Shown here: one piece after another, positions 10,993-21,745 of the stretch | Layout of the letters: every line of letters begins with the position of its first letter | Position numbering within the stretch: the stretch's first letter is position 1 | From: Podaxis mareebaensis | Taxonomy: Eukaryota; Basidiomycota; Agaricomycetes; Agaricales; Agaricaceae | Reading direction: 5' to 3' | DNA length: 32,861 nucleotides | Assembly (NCBI GenBank): GCA_018524725.1 | Contig: JAEUWP010000566.1 | Span: forward strand, 1 to 32,861 | Position numbers and translations under genes: made by a program | Notes under the pieces: model-generated | What the model saw: only the letters and a program-made list of their open reading frames with translations | Told to the model about the DNA's origin: nothing | Database searches by the model: none

Positions 10993-12004
10993 GCGCTCCA
11001 GAGTCATCGACAGGGGATGCCTCCTGATCGCTGTTCGAAGATATTTATTTATTATGGTGAGTCCTGTTCGCCCCACTTCCTCGTGGTCTTGATGCTCACG
11101 GGATAAAAGTAGCTCTGATGGATCGTTTTGTCGGCGATGTTTTCCCTCGTTTCCCTCACGGATACTAGACCCCGAACCCTCTCCTACCTATATGCTACTC
11201 CTTTGCTTTTCTTCTCCTCTCTTCAGGGATTCTTTATTTACTGGTTTGATGACATACGATATACTTGGAGTCTACTACATAGCAATTTAACGTACTCACA
11301 TACCCCGCTGATTGATACAGTTCCTAATGTCTTATGGTGAATAATTAGTATCCCAGGTAGTCAACCGAGTGATACAGTCCACCAAACCAATATATAATAC
11401 TCAACCATTCCGGTATCGGCCTTTGGGCAGTAGCTCAATCTCCATCAGCTGTTAGACTTGGACGTTGCAGGGGATATGCTAGATGATGAGGAAGGTGTCA
11501 TCCCATCCCACTCGACGAGACGACTGAGCAAATTTATCAGGTCGTTGATACCTCAATAGTCATTGATCAGTGTACGATTCTCCCAGGCCCTACTAAGCAT
11601 TGCACGTACAGTCAAGCTCACGAGTATGTAACATATTCATGAACATTCATGGACTGGCACAACGCTGAGATTCTACATTAAAGTAGGGGTCTTGGTGAGT
11701 AAGGGTAGTGGCACTGCAGTGGCTACCGAAAAACTCCGCTCCGAGTACACGAATCAGAGGTCTCGGAACGGATTAATTTGCAATCCCAACTCAATCCGTG
11801 GATGAGACAAGATTAGACCCCATGCGACCCAATGAGATTTTCTCAATGGCACCTCAGGCAACCCGTTCCGTCATATCATGTTTGATATGGATGTGGATGG
11901 GGAATCCATGCACAAGCTCCTTCTTCTGAACCGAGAAGGCAAAAACCAAACAAACGTATAGGACAAGGCTCGGATCGCGCACTATCCGCCAGAGGCCACT
12001 TACG
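10993..12004. other. Intergenic, no recognisable gene
   Basis: No ORF above about 70 codons and no family motif. The ORF at 11128-11340 is isolated and shows no splice context. The region separates two plus-strand genes. Confidence 0.5.
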
Positions 12005-13331
12005 ATGGCCAGTCCTTCAAGCTCTCCATTAAAATCAACAGAAACAAGTTTGAATGTCTCGCCCGCACACCAATATTACCTCCCCCAAGAACTGCTCTAT
12101 AAAATCATCCATAATCTAGAGGATGATCGAGAGTCATTGATTAATTTCAGCTCGGTTTCAAGGTCCTGCGAACTAGAAGCACGTAGGCTATTTTATCGGA
12201 GGATCGCCTTCGCCTGGATCGACACATCCAGGCTCGACTACAAATCATACACAGATGGAAGTGATGAAGAGGATCAGTTTGATTGGGTGTCAAGGCCACC
12301 AAAGTTTCCGAGTTTCCTCGCCACCATCACATCCAACCGTCCGACCGCAGCATGCGTCCAAGAACTTTCCTGCACCCCAGACTCGAGCCGCGACGTGTGG
12401 ACACTGTTTCATTCTGCCCTTCAACAATTGATCAACCTGAAATGCTTGCGGGTTTCGGTTGTGGATGGGGCTCAAGTGTCTCTGCAGGATTTCTTCGCCG
12501 ATCTTCCGTTCCAACTAACCCATCTTTGTTGGTTTGACTGGCAATATTCTAGAGGAGACGACGATTCGGTCATTTACACCTCTTTCATTTCATCCCAGCA
12601 CTATCTCAAATATCTCCATTTCGCTTCACCAGAGCGGTATTGCGAAGTGTTCGAACCTTCTACCCAACCTCTCGAATCTTCCGCTCTCGAAACATACGTC
12701 GGAGATTTACAAATGGCTCTTCACATTCTTCCACGTCTTAAAGGAGTGACGACATTGGGATATTGTGAGATATCACGCAAGGCCACACAGGAGGGTATGG
12801 ATTTGATTACCTCCGTGTTCTCAAAATTGCGGGTGTTGATCTTCTACCCCCTCTTCTTCAATGACATGTCTCTGGCGGCACTGGCCAGGGACCTCGGGTG
12901 TCTGGAGACCTTGCATATCATAATTGGGGAACATGTCGTTGATGATGGCCGTCCTGTGGTGAGTACAAGAACGTCCGAGTATCTGAAGCCGTCATTGCTG
13001 ATCAATCTACTAGGACGCCATAAACACATTCCCTCACATCCCGGTGATTTTGAGCTTACGCAAGTTTATTTGGACAGCAAATCCGAATTCTCAACTGGGA
13101 AACCAAAATGTTCTATTAACGAGAGAACTCCAGGAGAGTGTTACTGAGGCCTGGTTCAATGCCTTACCCAATTTTGAAGCTGCATACTTCTCTATTGGTC
13201 CCCAAAAGAATTGTTACTTGCGGTGGTCGAGGGGAGTGGCGGAGCCAGAGGAGGTTTCGTGCGATGATTTCCGATATTCTACCCCATTCCACGATATTAC
13301 CCTTGATCGTCGCCTCGTCTTTTGCCCCTGA
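12005..13331 (+). CDS. F-box-like protein
   Basis: Exons 12005-12958 and 13014-13331 with a 55-nt intron (GTGAGT...CTACTAG) give 423 aa. The unspliced frame would stop at 13147. Residues about 22-65 form an F-box-like helix set: YYLPQELLYKIIHNLEDD, then SLINFSSVSRSCELEARRLF. The remainder has Leu-rich segments (LINLKCLRVSV, QLTHLCWFDW, KLRVLIFYPLFF, DLGCLETLHII) like the degenerate LRR regions of mushroom F-box proteins. Such proteins normally recruit substrates to SCF ubiquitin ligases through Skp1; the substrate cannot be predicted. It ends 158 nt before the left edge of the tandem duplication and is not itself duplicated. Confidence 0.8.
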
Positions 13332-13692
13332 ACGAGATTCTGTGCCGCCCTCTTTACGTCAATTTGGTTCCTAAAACGGCTCGATAACACTCTCGAATTT
13401 GTTCGCAAACTTAACGAATCTGGTTCATGCGGAGAGTAGAGAACGCAGAAATGCGGTGAGGGGAAATGTGAACGAAAATGCTAGGCAAGAAAAGGCCCAG
13501 GATTTAAATTTAGAGATAACGTCGAAACGGCTTCAAGTGCAACGAGTTCCAAGTTGGTCAAGCCAGACTACCTTGGTCTCAAGAGTAAAGCCTCTTAAGT
13601 TACGTCATCGCAAATAAAACACCATTAAGTAATCAAGCTGTGGACAGTTATGCCACTCAAGCACACAACCACGTACTCAGCTTTCGACCACC

Positions 13693-15010
13693 ATGCCTCA
13701 TGAGTGCAGACCATCTCTTGGCTCTGCCAGCTCTATCCTGACCATTAGCGAGTCCGAGTATGGTGAATTCTTCGAAGGGGACTATGATACCGATCTTTTC
13801 GCCGAGGATGCGCTAAAGATTATTGAGCGCCACAGGAACCTCCTGCGCGCTGCACAGCCGAGATTTCATCTTGACGAACTCTTGTCTGCCATGGTGGAAC
13901 ATGCACCGCATGAAGACGGGAAACGCCATGTGGCTATCGTCCTCCATATCGCAGACAACAAAAGCAGAAAAAGCGAAAACAGCTCTGACGCGGTGGTTAA
14001 GGTCGCGAAGGCATGGTTTGACCATTTAATGATGCCGAGTGAGCCATGATTCGTCTATCCTACTCTAGATCCACTGATCAGTAGTGGTACAGTGAAAACC
14101 CTTGCCATGAAATTCAAAACGGAGCCTAGTACAAGTCAAACCCCCACGCTTGATGATTCAGCGCAGCGCATTGAGCCTGCGACTCGGGGACAGCAGTCTA
14201 GCCTGAGGGAACAGGTGACTCCTCACGGACCGCAATTTTGCATCCCACACTAAAGAAACTCACAGGCCGCCCGACGAGAACGATACTCTTGTGCAATCAC
14301 GAAGACAATTGACATAACGCGTGCAATAGAACTGGTGAAGCAAGGAAGGGCCGCGCCTGCGAAAGCCAACTGGAGACACATGGAAGTTGCGCATATAATC
14401 CCATACTCGCTCAATGATTTCAAGGAGGCTAGTTCGGGTGTTGTTCGTCACCACGTCCCCGTTCATTGTCTCATACTACTCTGACCATTAACACAGAAGG
14501 ATGCTGCGATCACTTGGGATATGCTTCGCGCCTGGACAAACTTAGACCTTGATAAGCTCTGTGGCTCGAAAATCAACACTCCTGCGAATGCCATCTATAT
14601 GTCGCATGATGCCCACAAAGAGTTTGGGGGATTTTCTTTTTACTTGGACAAAGATGCGGTGTGTGGCGTTCTATCGACTACTTGTTTTCAGAATGAGGTT
14701 GATATTGTTATGTTAGTACCCAAATGATCCTAACAAGTATGGAGTGAAAACCCTTGGGGAAACGATCGTAGATGATTCGAGCAATGTTAAATTTGAGACT
14801 ACCGACGAATCCGGAAGCCCCATTGACCCACCTGATCCTGAATTTCTGAGGATTCATGCTGCCTTTGCACGGGTTTTACGTCTCAGTGGGGCTGCTGACT
14901 ACATCGAAAGGGTTGAGAGAGACGCTGATGAATACGGAAATTTGGCGCCGAGTGGCGAAACAGACATTGGATTTCTCCTCTCCACTAGGTTGTCTGTCCT
15001 GGCGCATTAA
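13693..15010 (+). CDS. Fungal HNH_2-type nuclease-domain protein, copy A
   Basis: Exons 13693-14038, 14093-14214, 14266-14442, 14497-14658 and 14738-15010 give 359 aa with all phases consistent. An acidic N-terminal region (about 1-115) leads into the HNH core: RRERYSCAITKT, then EVAHIIPYSLND carrying the first His, then LDLDKLCGSKINTPANAIYM with the Asn, and SHDAHKEFGGFSFYLDK with the last His. The C-terminus HAAFARVLRLSGAADYIERV is typical of this large fungal family, whose members are mostly uncharacterised; metal-dependent DNA cleavage is inferred from the domain. The start ATG has a CCACC leader. The frame is intact. It differs from copy B mainly at the N-terminus and in exon 3. Confidence 0.85.
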
Positions 15011-15466
15011 TTGGCAGTAGTTGGGTACAAGAGATGTCGACTTGGTATAGCATTTGAATCTCACGATTCGTAATCTAGGCTGGCATCGGCTGCCCCAGAG
15101 CGACCATTGTGCGGAAAGGTCCATTTTACAAGCGGGTGAACAAAACTCATGAACCTGCGGGATGAATTATTTCGCCCGAATTGCGAGATGGGAACCCTCG
15201 GCTATGACGCGATCTATCGTTCTCCCAACTACGAGGGTATTAGAGGCGGATGTGGATCTGGCGATTCAATATTATTTCTCATACAATCCGACCAAACTTC
15301 GGTAAAATGGGATGGCCAGTTCCTTGTAAGCACTTGGTAACGCAAATTTCCCTCTTTGACAGCTAAGCTTTATCGAATACTAGCGATTGGAGAGCAAAAT
15401 GGCGATGACAAATCAACTACGACAACGGATATGTGGGGATAAGTTTGGATATTAAGCAGCGAGGAA
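15011..15466. other. Intergenic stretch between convergent genes, with a degenerate coding-like remnant
   Basis: In copy B the matching stretch (about 19735-19939) has a frame reading LWDDYLARVARWEPSAMTQV and then YYFSYNPDQTSVKP. In A that frame is broken by small indels and stops. It looks like a remnant of an unidentified coding sequence common to both units, but I cannot name a family. The 3' ends of the HNH and GH71 genes converge here. Confidence 0.4.
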
Positions 15467-17077
15467 TTATGCAGGAGATGCCGCGACAATAGCGTTAAAG
15501 TTCTGTGATGATGGATGTTTCCAGAACACAAGGCCTGAGGGAGCAAATTCCAACACGGGCGTATTCATCCGTGTAATGACGAAAACGACGGTGCACCCGT
15601 CCTTTTGCTCTAGGCTGACCTTTGAGACGCCTGCAGGCAGAGCGACGGAGAGTGTTGAAAGGCCACCAGTGAAATTGATCCGCGACTTTTCTTTCAACGG
15701 TGCGACAGCCCAGATCTTATCTTGTGTCTGAAGTAAAAGGTTATGAGGGCACGAAGAAAAATCTGGACTGAGACTGTCACATACGAACTGCCAGTTCCTT
15801 GGTTTGCCAATGGGATCGTTGGGAGCGTCGGCATCCTTTGGAGAAAGCCTATCCCAAAGGAAGACACGGTCCTGGGTGATGTTAGGGAAGTTTTCTGTCT
15901 TGAACGCGACGATGTAATATTGCACAAGGTCTAATCAGCCTTGCAGGGAGTGTTAGCGACTCAAATACTCGGAGAAACATGGCCAAGGGACTTCACCTTG
16001 GTGATCAAAACCGTTAGTCCAACCTGGCTGGGCACCAATGATAGGTCCAAGGTAGTGTGACTCTCCGTAACCGTTCCATGAGATAACTTCGACGAGGTTG
16101 AATTTCTCGCGTTGCGCAATCAGGAGTTCCCAGCGAGCAGCGAACAGCCAGTCGTCTCCACGATAAATAAAGTTCTTGTTGTTCGGTCCATAGTGCTACA
16201 TCAAGTTAGCATGATGGGTTATACAAGTCTATCACACTCACCGTGAAGAACCAAGGCGAAACGGTGGCCATGTAAGTTCTTCCGCCGAGACGGTCGATAT
16301 ACTTCTGGTCGTAGTCCTCATTGATGGAGTAATTGCCCATAGGCCAGGCCGCATCCCACTACAAGTCCAGATCACGTCAAGTAGCAAATACCTCCTGACT
16401 GAGAGAGCAAAACTTGACGCACAGCAAGAGCACCGTCGGGAGATAGATACCCTCCATACAACGCCGGATCACCAAAGAATGCAGTCACAAGATGCACCGG
16501 AATTGGTCTACTCTTCAACGCCATCAACCACCCCTTGTCCATACTCTTCTGCCCAAACCGACAATGCGATCCACCAAAAGTCGTAACAAACATCTTGCCG
16601 CGGTACCACACTTGACTTGGGTGGTTCCAATATGTATACAAGTAATTCTTGAGCACATCCCCATCTCTCTCGGTAGCGCAGGCTATAAAAGTCATATCAA
16701 ATGAAGGAAAAAGTTTGAACGTGATGCCTTTTTCGTTGAGGGCTTTGGCGGCTGTATATGCATCGGCAACTTTCTGCATTTGCCATTTGCTCCGGTGGAT
16801 GTGAAGAGCGAAAGCGTCGATGCCTTTCGAAGCTGCGAGGGTCATATCTAAATAAGACGATGATCAGGCTTGGATACTCAGGAGGGCTTAGGGCATACAT
16901 ACCCCTAGTCCAGGTGTCGAGGCCATAGGAAATCATGTTCCCTACCACGAAGTGAGTGGTGACCAGCTTGTGTTCGCTGCCTTGTCCAGTAGTCGAACCG
17001 AAAGGTTGCTCAACGGTTTAGGGGGCCAGCGCCAGCACCAAACCGGAGATGGCGAGGATAGCCATTAGAGCTCGCAT
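15467..17077 (-). pseudogene. GH71 alpha-1,3-glucanase (mutanase), full length with two nonsense codons, copy A
   Basis: Exons are 17077-16903, 16847-16423, 16358-16242, 16195-15997 and 15939-15467 (introns 55, 64, 46, 57 nt), 463 codons including the stop. A signal-peptide-like start (MRALMAILAISGLVLALAP) is followed by FVVGNMISYGLDTWTRDM, GITFKLFPSFDMT, YRGKMFVTTFGGS, WDAAWPMGNYSINEDYDQKY, SWNGYGESHYLGPI and the Trp-rich C-terminal part. This is the GH71 family, secreted enzymes that cut alpha-1,3-glucan of fungal walls. Two in-frame stops break it: TAA at 17020-17018, right after the signal peptide, and TGA at 15937-15935, where copy B has TGG. The expected Asp of the DXXE pair is Gly (WNGYGES). 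It converges on the HNH gene. Confidence 0.88.
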
Positions 17078-17554
17078 TGTGCCGTGAAGATGCAAGGAGG
17101 GGAGGAGAAGCGGAACAAGCAAGTTTCACTCCGTTGAACGAGAAAAGGGCATCCTTAAACCGACGCGATATAACGTCGATTGATGATGCTGTTTGCTGGT
17201 TTGTTTTACACTTTCCAGGCCGTCTGAAATGTCATTTTCAAGACATGGGCTCGCGTCGGGGACGATCACACCTAGTTGCCATGACTCTTAGCAGGCACGG
17301 TTAGGACAACTGAACGTGGTAAGGGGGTACTCGCCGAAGGTTATCATGCACGAGAATTCTTTAAGAACGGCTAATAATCAAAGTGTTGAGTGTAACGCTG
17401 GGGTAAGCACCCTTCTCAGAACTACTATCATATTCAATGCCCCATGATTAGTTCATCATTAGGAGAGAAGGTAAAAGTAAGGACAAAGCACACGACACCA
17501 CAAAAACAAAAACAGGAAAAAGGAAGACAAATAATAAATCCGCACATATGTCCC
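17078..17554. other. Intergenic, upstream of GH71 copy A
   Basis: No recognisable gene. The short ORF at 17444-17689 overlaps the minus-strand fragment that follows and is A-rich and motif-free. This should contain the former GH71 promoter. Confidence 0.45.
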
Positions 17555-18032
17555 TTAATCATCGTCGATGACAATAACATCATCCATCATCTGGTCATTC
17601 GCATCGTCCAACATAACCAGCCCATCCTCGTCCAATCTCCTTTTCTTGCTCGGGCTGTGTTGCACAATCGAGTGTTCTCGTTTCCTTGACACCTTCGACC
17701 CCCAGTGGTTGTTGGTCGAGAAGGCCGTCGAGGCGTAGGATTGATCTCGATGATACCGTTCTCGTCCTCTTGGAAAGTTTCTTTCGTCAGACGTGACGGT
17801 GTTGAGATTGCAGCAGGTGCGGTAGGCTTTGTCCGCCTCGGCGGTTCAGGAAGAGGACTGGGGAGAATGAAGGGGGTTCGTTGATGGGATGGTTGGGGCT
17901 GAAAATGAAAAAAGAATCAACTACACGCTCCAAGACGGACAAGAGAAAAAACCCATGGAAGCGAACACAAGTTCACAGGAATGGTCCCCACTCCCCGTCT
18001 TCGTCCGCGATCGTCAAAAACTCGCCTCTCGT
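17555..18032 (-). pseudogene. C-terminal fragment of a basic, probably nuclear protein, cut at the duplication junction
   Basis: Read on the minus strand, a good splice acceptor (CTTTTTTCATTTTCAG, ending at 17901) leads into PQPSHQRTPFILPSPLPEPP, RRTKPTAPAAISTPSRLTKE and EDENGIIEINPTPRRPSRPT. About nine codons later a neighbouring frame carries KREHSIVQHSPSKKRRLDED and ends MMDDVIVIDDD at a TAA (17557-17555). Joining the two needs a one-base frameshift near 17690, so the piece is probably dead as well as truncated. KKRR clusters and acidic runs suggest a nuclear protein, but I do not recognise the family. Its upstream portion is missing because unit B starts at 18033. Confidence 0.55.
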
Positions 18033-18290
18033 GAAAAGGCCCAGGATTTAAATTGAGAGATAACGTCGAAACGGCTTCAAGTGCAACGAGTTCCAAGTTG
18101 GTCAAGCCAGACTACCTTGGTCTCAAGAAATAGCCTACATGATGGAAATATTCCAATGCAATTTGAGTTTGGGTCTTAGGGGTAGAGCCTCTTAAGTTAC
18201 ATCATCGCAAATAAAACACCATTTAAGTAATCAAGTTGTGGGCGAGTTATGCCACTCAACACACAACCACGTACTCAGCTTTCGACCACC

Positions 18291-19608
18291 ATGCCTCATG
18301 AGCGCGGACCACCTCTTGGCTTTGCCAGCTCTGTCCTGACCATTAGCGAGTCCAAGTACGGTGAATTCTTCGAAGGGGACTATGATACCGATCTTTTCGC
18401 CGAGGATGCGCTAAAGAATATTGAGCGCCACAGGAACCTCCTGCGCGCTGCACAGCCGAGATTTCATCTTGACGAACTCTTGTCTGCCATGGTGGAACAT
18501 GCACCGCATGAAGACGGGAAACGCCATGTGGCTATCGTCCTCCATATCGCAGACAACAAAAGCAGAAAAAGCGAAAACAGCTCTGACGCGGTGGTTAAGG
18601 TCGCGAAGGCATGGTTTTACCATTTAATGATGCCGAGTGAGCCATGATTCGTCTATCCTACTCTAGATCCACTGATCAGTAGTGGTACAGTGAAAACCCT
18701 TGCCATGAAATTCAAAACGGAGCCTAGTACAAGTCAAACCCCCACGCTTGATGATTCAGCGCAGCGCATTGAGCCTGCGACTCGGGGACAGCAGTCTAGC
18801 CTGAGGGAACAGGTGACTCCTCACGGACCGCAATTTTGCATCCGGCGCTAAAGCAACTCACAGGTCGCCCGACGAGAACGATACTATTGTGCAATCACGA
18901 AGACATTTGACCTTGTCTATGTGCAAGAACTGGAAAGCAAGGGAGAGGCCGCGCCTGCGAAAGCTAATTGGAGTCACATGGAGGTTGCGCATATAATCCC
19001 ATACTCGCTCAATAATTTTAAGGAGGCTATTTCGGATGTTGTTCGTCACCACGTCCCCGTTCATTGTCTCATACCACTCTGACCATTAACACAGAAGGAT
19101 GCTGCGATCACTTGGGATATGCTTCGCGCATGGACAAACTTAGACCTTGATAAGCTCTGTGGCTCGAAAATCAACACTCCTGCGAATGCCATCTATATGT
19201 CGTTTGATGCCCACAAAGAGTTTGGGAGATTTTCTTTTTACTTGGACAAAGATGCGGTGTGTGGCGTTCTATCGACTACTTGTTTTCAGAATGAGGTTGA
19301 TATTGTTATGTTAGTACCCAAATGACCCTAACAAGTATAAAGTGAAAACCCTTAGGATAACGATCGTAGATGATTCGAGCGATGTTGAATTCGCGACTGT
19401 CGATGAATCCGGAAGCCCCATTGACCCACCTGATCCTGAATTTCTGAGGATTCATGCTGCCTTTGCACGGGTTTTACGTCTCAGTGGGGCTGCTGACTAC
19501 ATCGAAAGGGTTGAGAGAGACGCTGATGACTACGGAACTTTGGCGCCAAGCGGTGAAACAGACATTGGGTTGCTCCTTTCCACTAGGTTGTCGGTCCTGG
19601 CGCGTTAA
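18291..19608 (+). CDS. Fungal HNH_2-type nuclease-domain protein, copy B
   Basis: Exons 18291-18636, 18691-18812, 18864-19040, 19095-19256 and 19336-19608 give 359 aa, with every exon the same length as in copy A. Key motifs are kept: RRERYYCAITKTFDL, EVAHIIPYSLNN, GSKINTPANAIYM, SFDAHKEFGRFSFYLDK and HAAFARVLRLSGAADYIERV. An in-frame ATG exists upstream at 18249, but the CCACCATG at 18291 is the position homologous to copy A. Differences from A cluster in exon 3 (for example DLVYVQELESKGEA in place of DITRAIELVKQGRA), directly before the first catalytic His. Exon 1 shows a few N-terminal changes. The frame is intact. Confidence 0.85.
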
Positions 19609-20065
19609 TTAGCAGTAGTTGGATAAAAATATGTCGACTTTATGTAGCATTTGAACCTAACCGTTCGTAATCCAGACTGGCATCGGCTGCCCACGGCGAC
19701 CACTGTGCGGGAAGGTCCATGCTACAAGCGGGTGAACAAAGCTCACGGACTTGTGGGATGATTATCTCGCCCGAGTTGCGAGATGGGAACCCTCGGCTAT
19801 GACGCAAGTTACGGCCGTTCTCAGGGTTACGAGAGTATTAGAGACGGAGGTGGGTCTGGCAATTCAATATTATTTCTCATACAATCCCGACCAAACTTCG
19901 GTAAAACCGGATGACCAGTTCCTTGTAAACACTTGGTAACGCAGACTTCCCTCTTTGACAGCTAAACTTTATCGAATACCGGCGGCTGGAGAGCAGAATG
20001 GCGACGACAAATCAACTATGACAGTGGATATGTGCAGATAAGTTTGGATATTAAGCAGCGGGTAA
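19609..20065. other. Convergent intergenic stretch, copy B
   Basis: Counterpart of 15011-15466. The frame at about 19751-19939 (YLARVARWEPSAMTQV, then YYFSYNPDQTSVKPDD) is uninterrupted for about 62 codons but has no identifiable family. Just upstream the frame meets a stop. I treat it as a remnant, not a gene. Confidence 0.4.
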
Positions 20066-20917
20066 TCATGCAGGAGATGCCGCGACAAAAGCGTTAAAGT
20101 TGTATGACGACGGATGTTTCGAGAACACATAGCCTGAAGGAGCAAATTCCAGCACAGGCGTATTCATCCGTGTAACGACGAAAACAACGGTGCATTCTTC
20201 CTTCTGCTCTAGGCTGACCTTTGAGACACCTGCAGGCAGAGCGGTGGAGAGTGTTGATAGGCCATAAGTGAAATTTATCCGCGATTTTTCTTTCAACAGT
20301 ACGACAGCCCAGATCTTATCTTGTGTCTGAGGTAAAAGGTTATGAGGGCACGAAGAGAAATCTCGACTGAGACTGTCACATACGAACTGCCAGTTCATTG
20401 GTTTGCCAATGGGATCGTTGGGAGCGTCGGCATCCTTTGGGGAAAGCCTGCCCCAAAGGAAGACACGGTCCTGGGTGATGTTAGGGAAGCTTTCTGTCTT
20501 GAACGCGACGATGTAATATTGCATAAGGTCAAACCAGCCTTGCAAGGAGTGTCAGCGACTCAAATACTCGAAGAAACGTGGCCAAGGACTTCACCTTGGT
20601 GATCAAAACCGTTAGTCCAACCTGGCTGGGCGCCAATGATAGGTCCAAGGTAGTGTAACTCTCCGTAACCGTTCCATGAGATAACTTCGACGAGGTTGAA
20701 TTTCTCGCGTTGCGCAATCAGGAGTTCCCAGTGGGCAGCGAACAGCCAGTCGTCCCCACGATAAATAAAGTTCTTGTTGTAACTGTTCCGCCCGTAGTGC
20801 TACATCAAGTTAACATGATGGGTTATAAAAGCCTATCACACTCACCGTGAAGAACCAAGGCGAAACGGTGGCCACATAAGTTCTACCGCCGAGATGGTTG
20901 ATATACTTCCGGTCGTA
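20066..20917 (-). pseudogene. GH71 alpha-1,3-glucanase, 5'-truncated copy B
   Basis: Exons 3 (partial, 20917-20846), 4 (20799-20595) and 5 (20538-20066) correspond one to one with copy A, and all three are open. Exon 4 has six more nt than copy A (HYGRNSYNKN versus HYGPNNKN). Exon 5 begins GWFDLMQYYIVAFKTE, so the TGG that is TGA in A is intact here. Signal peptide, exon 1, exon 2 and most of exon 3 are gone, replaced by unrelated CpG-poor sequence from 20918. The active-site region reads SWNGYGELHYLGPI, again Gly for the expected Asp, with a further Ser-to-Leu change. Without a start or secretion signal it cannot make an enzyme. Confidence 0.9.
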
Positions 20918-21399
20918 CATCAGCAAAACCCAAAATGCTTAATTTTACCTTTTTTCAATTTAGCAAAAACTGGACTTAATTGTGACTTAGCCACAACACC
21001 AAAAAAAAGTCAAATAAGTAGAAAAAGTAAATAAGCTGATAAAAGAGGAAATTAAGTTCTATTCAGACATTACATATTGCTTAAGTCAACTACTGCCATT
21101 TTAAGACATACAAAAGCCAGGCATCATGTGCTGAATTGAACTTCTCTGGAATGCAAAGGGTGGCCAAGGTAGCTTGAGGTTGCATTGTGAAAGCCCAAGC
21201 TGTCTTGTCTTAGGCTTCATGGCTCAAAGTAGGATCATCACTATGCTGAACAATGAGGCACATGCTATGTTTCTGCACACATTATCAGTATGCCAGCTTG
21301 AGATCCCCTGCTTTCCACTAACTGATGTAGGGGATTGTGTTCTGTTCCTTGGCAATATGGAGAAGATTTGTGGGGAGATAGTGGGGATGTGTAGCACAT

Positions 21400-21712
21400 A
21401 AAGTGGGGGTTGAATGAAGTAATGAAGGGCTTTGTGATCCTGGACAAATTGGGCCATTTTCTTCATCAAGGGCAGTGAGGGTTGCACTGCAGTTGGAGCA
21501 CTTAACTTTGACACCACCTGGAGTGCTGTTACCTCTACAGTGAGTAGAGGGGTTGAGAGAGGTAGTGGTGGCACTGGGACAGAGGAATGAGTGTTTTCCT
21601 CTGTAGGCATCTTCACCTACTCCCTTTCTTCCAATTTCAACAGATGAATCATTACCTAGTGCCTGTGAAGACCTGGTTGTAATCCCAGTTCCAGTTCACT
21701 CTGATCCAGAAC

Positions 21713-21745
<33 letters not shown>

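Larger units (their letters stand above)
13489..18032. repeat. Tandem duplication, unit A
   Basis: Unit A begins at GAAAAGGCCCAGGATTTAAA and is followed head-to-tail by unit B from 18033, which begins with the same sequence. Matching positions are offset by 4598 across the HNH gene. Order inside the unit: HNH nuclease gene (+), short degenerate stretch, GH71 gene (-), and a truncated C-terminal gene fragment (-). Near its left end unit A lacks about 55 nt present in B (18130-18188). Homology to B can be followed to 16313 (B 20917), where B is cut off. Confidence 0.88.
18033..20917. repeat. Tandem duplication, unit B (truncated)
   Basis: Second copy of unit A, starting GAAAAGGCCCAGGATTTAAA and ending abruptly at GGTCGTA (20911-20917) inside GH71 exon 3. 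In unit A the sequence continues GTCCTCATTGATGG; here CATCAGCAAAACCC follows, which is unrelated. Contents: intact HNH gene copy B and the last three exons of GH71 copy B. Identity to A varies sharply along the unit, from almost no differences over about 425 bp of HNH exons 1-2 to many in HNH exon 3. Confidence 0.88.

Noticed and set aside
13813..14025. Minus-strand ORFs antisense to HNH exon 1 in both copies
   Set aside because: Shadow frames of a well-supported spliced gene.
15743..15934. Plus-strand ORFs at 15743-15934 and 20342-20602 that recur in both units
   Set aside because: They are antisense shadows of GH71 exon 5; recurrence only reflects the duplication.
13489..20917. Interpretation as two LTRs or long terminal repeats of one element
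   Set aside because: The repeats contain ordinary spliced genes in direct tandem with no element between them and no TG..CA ends.
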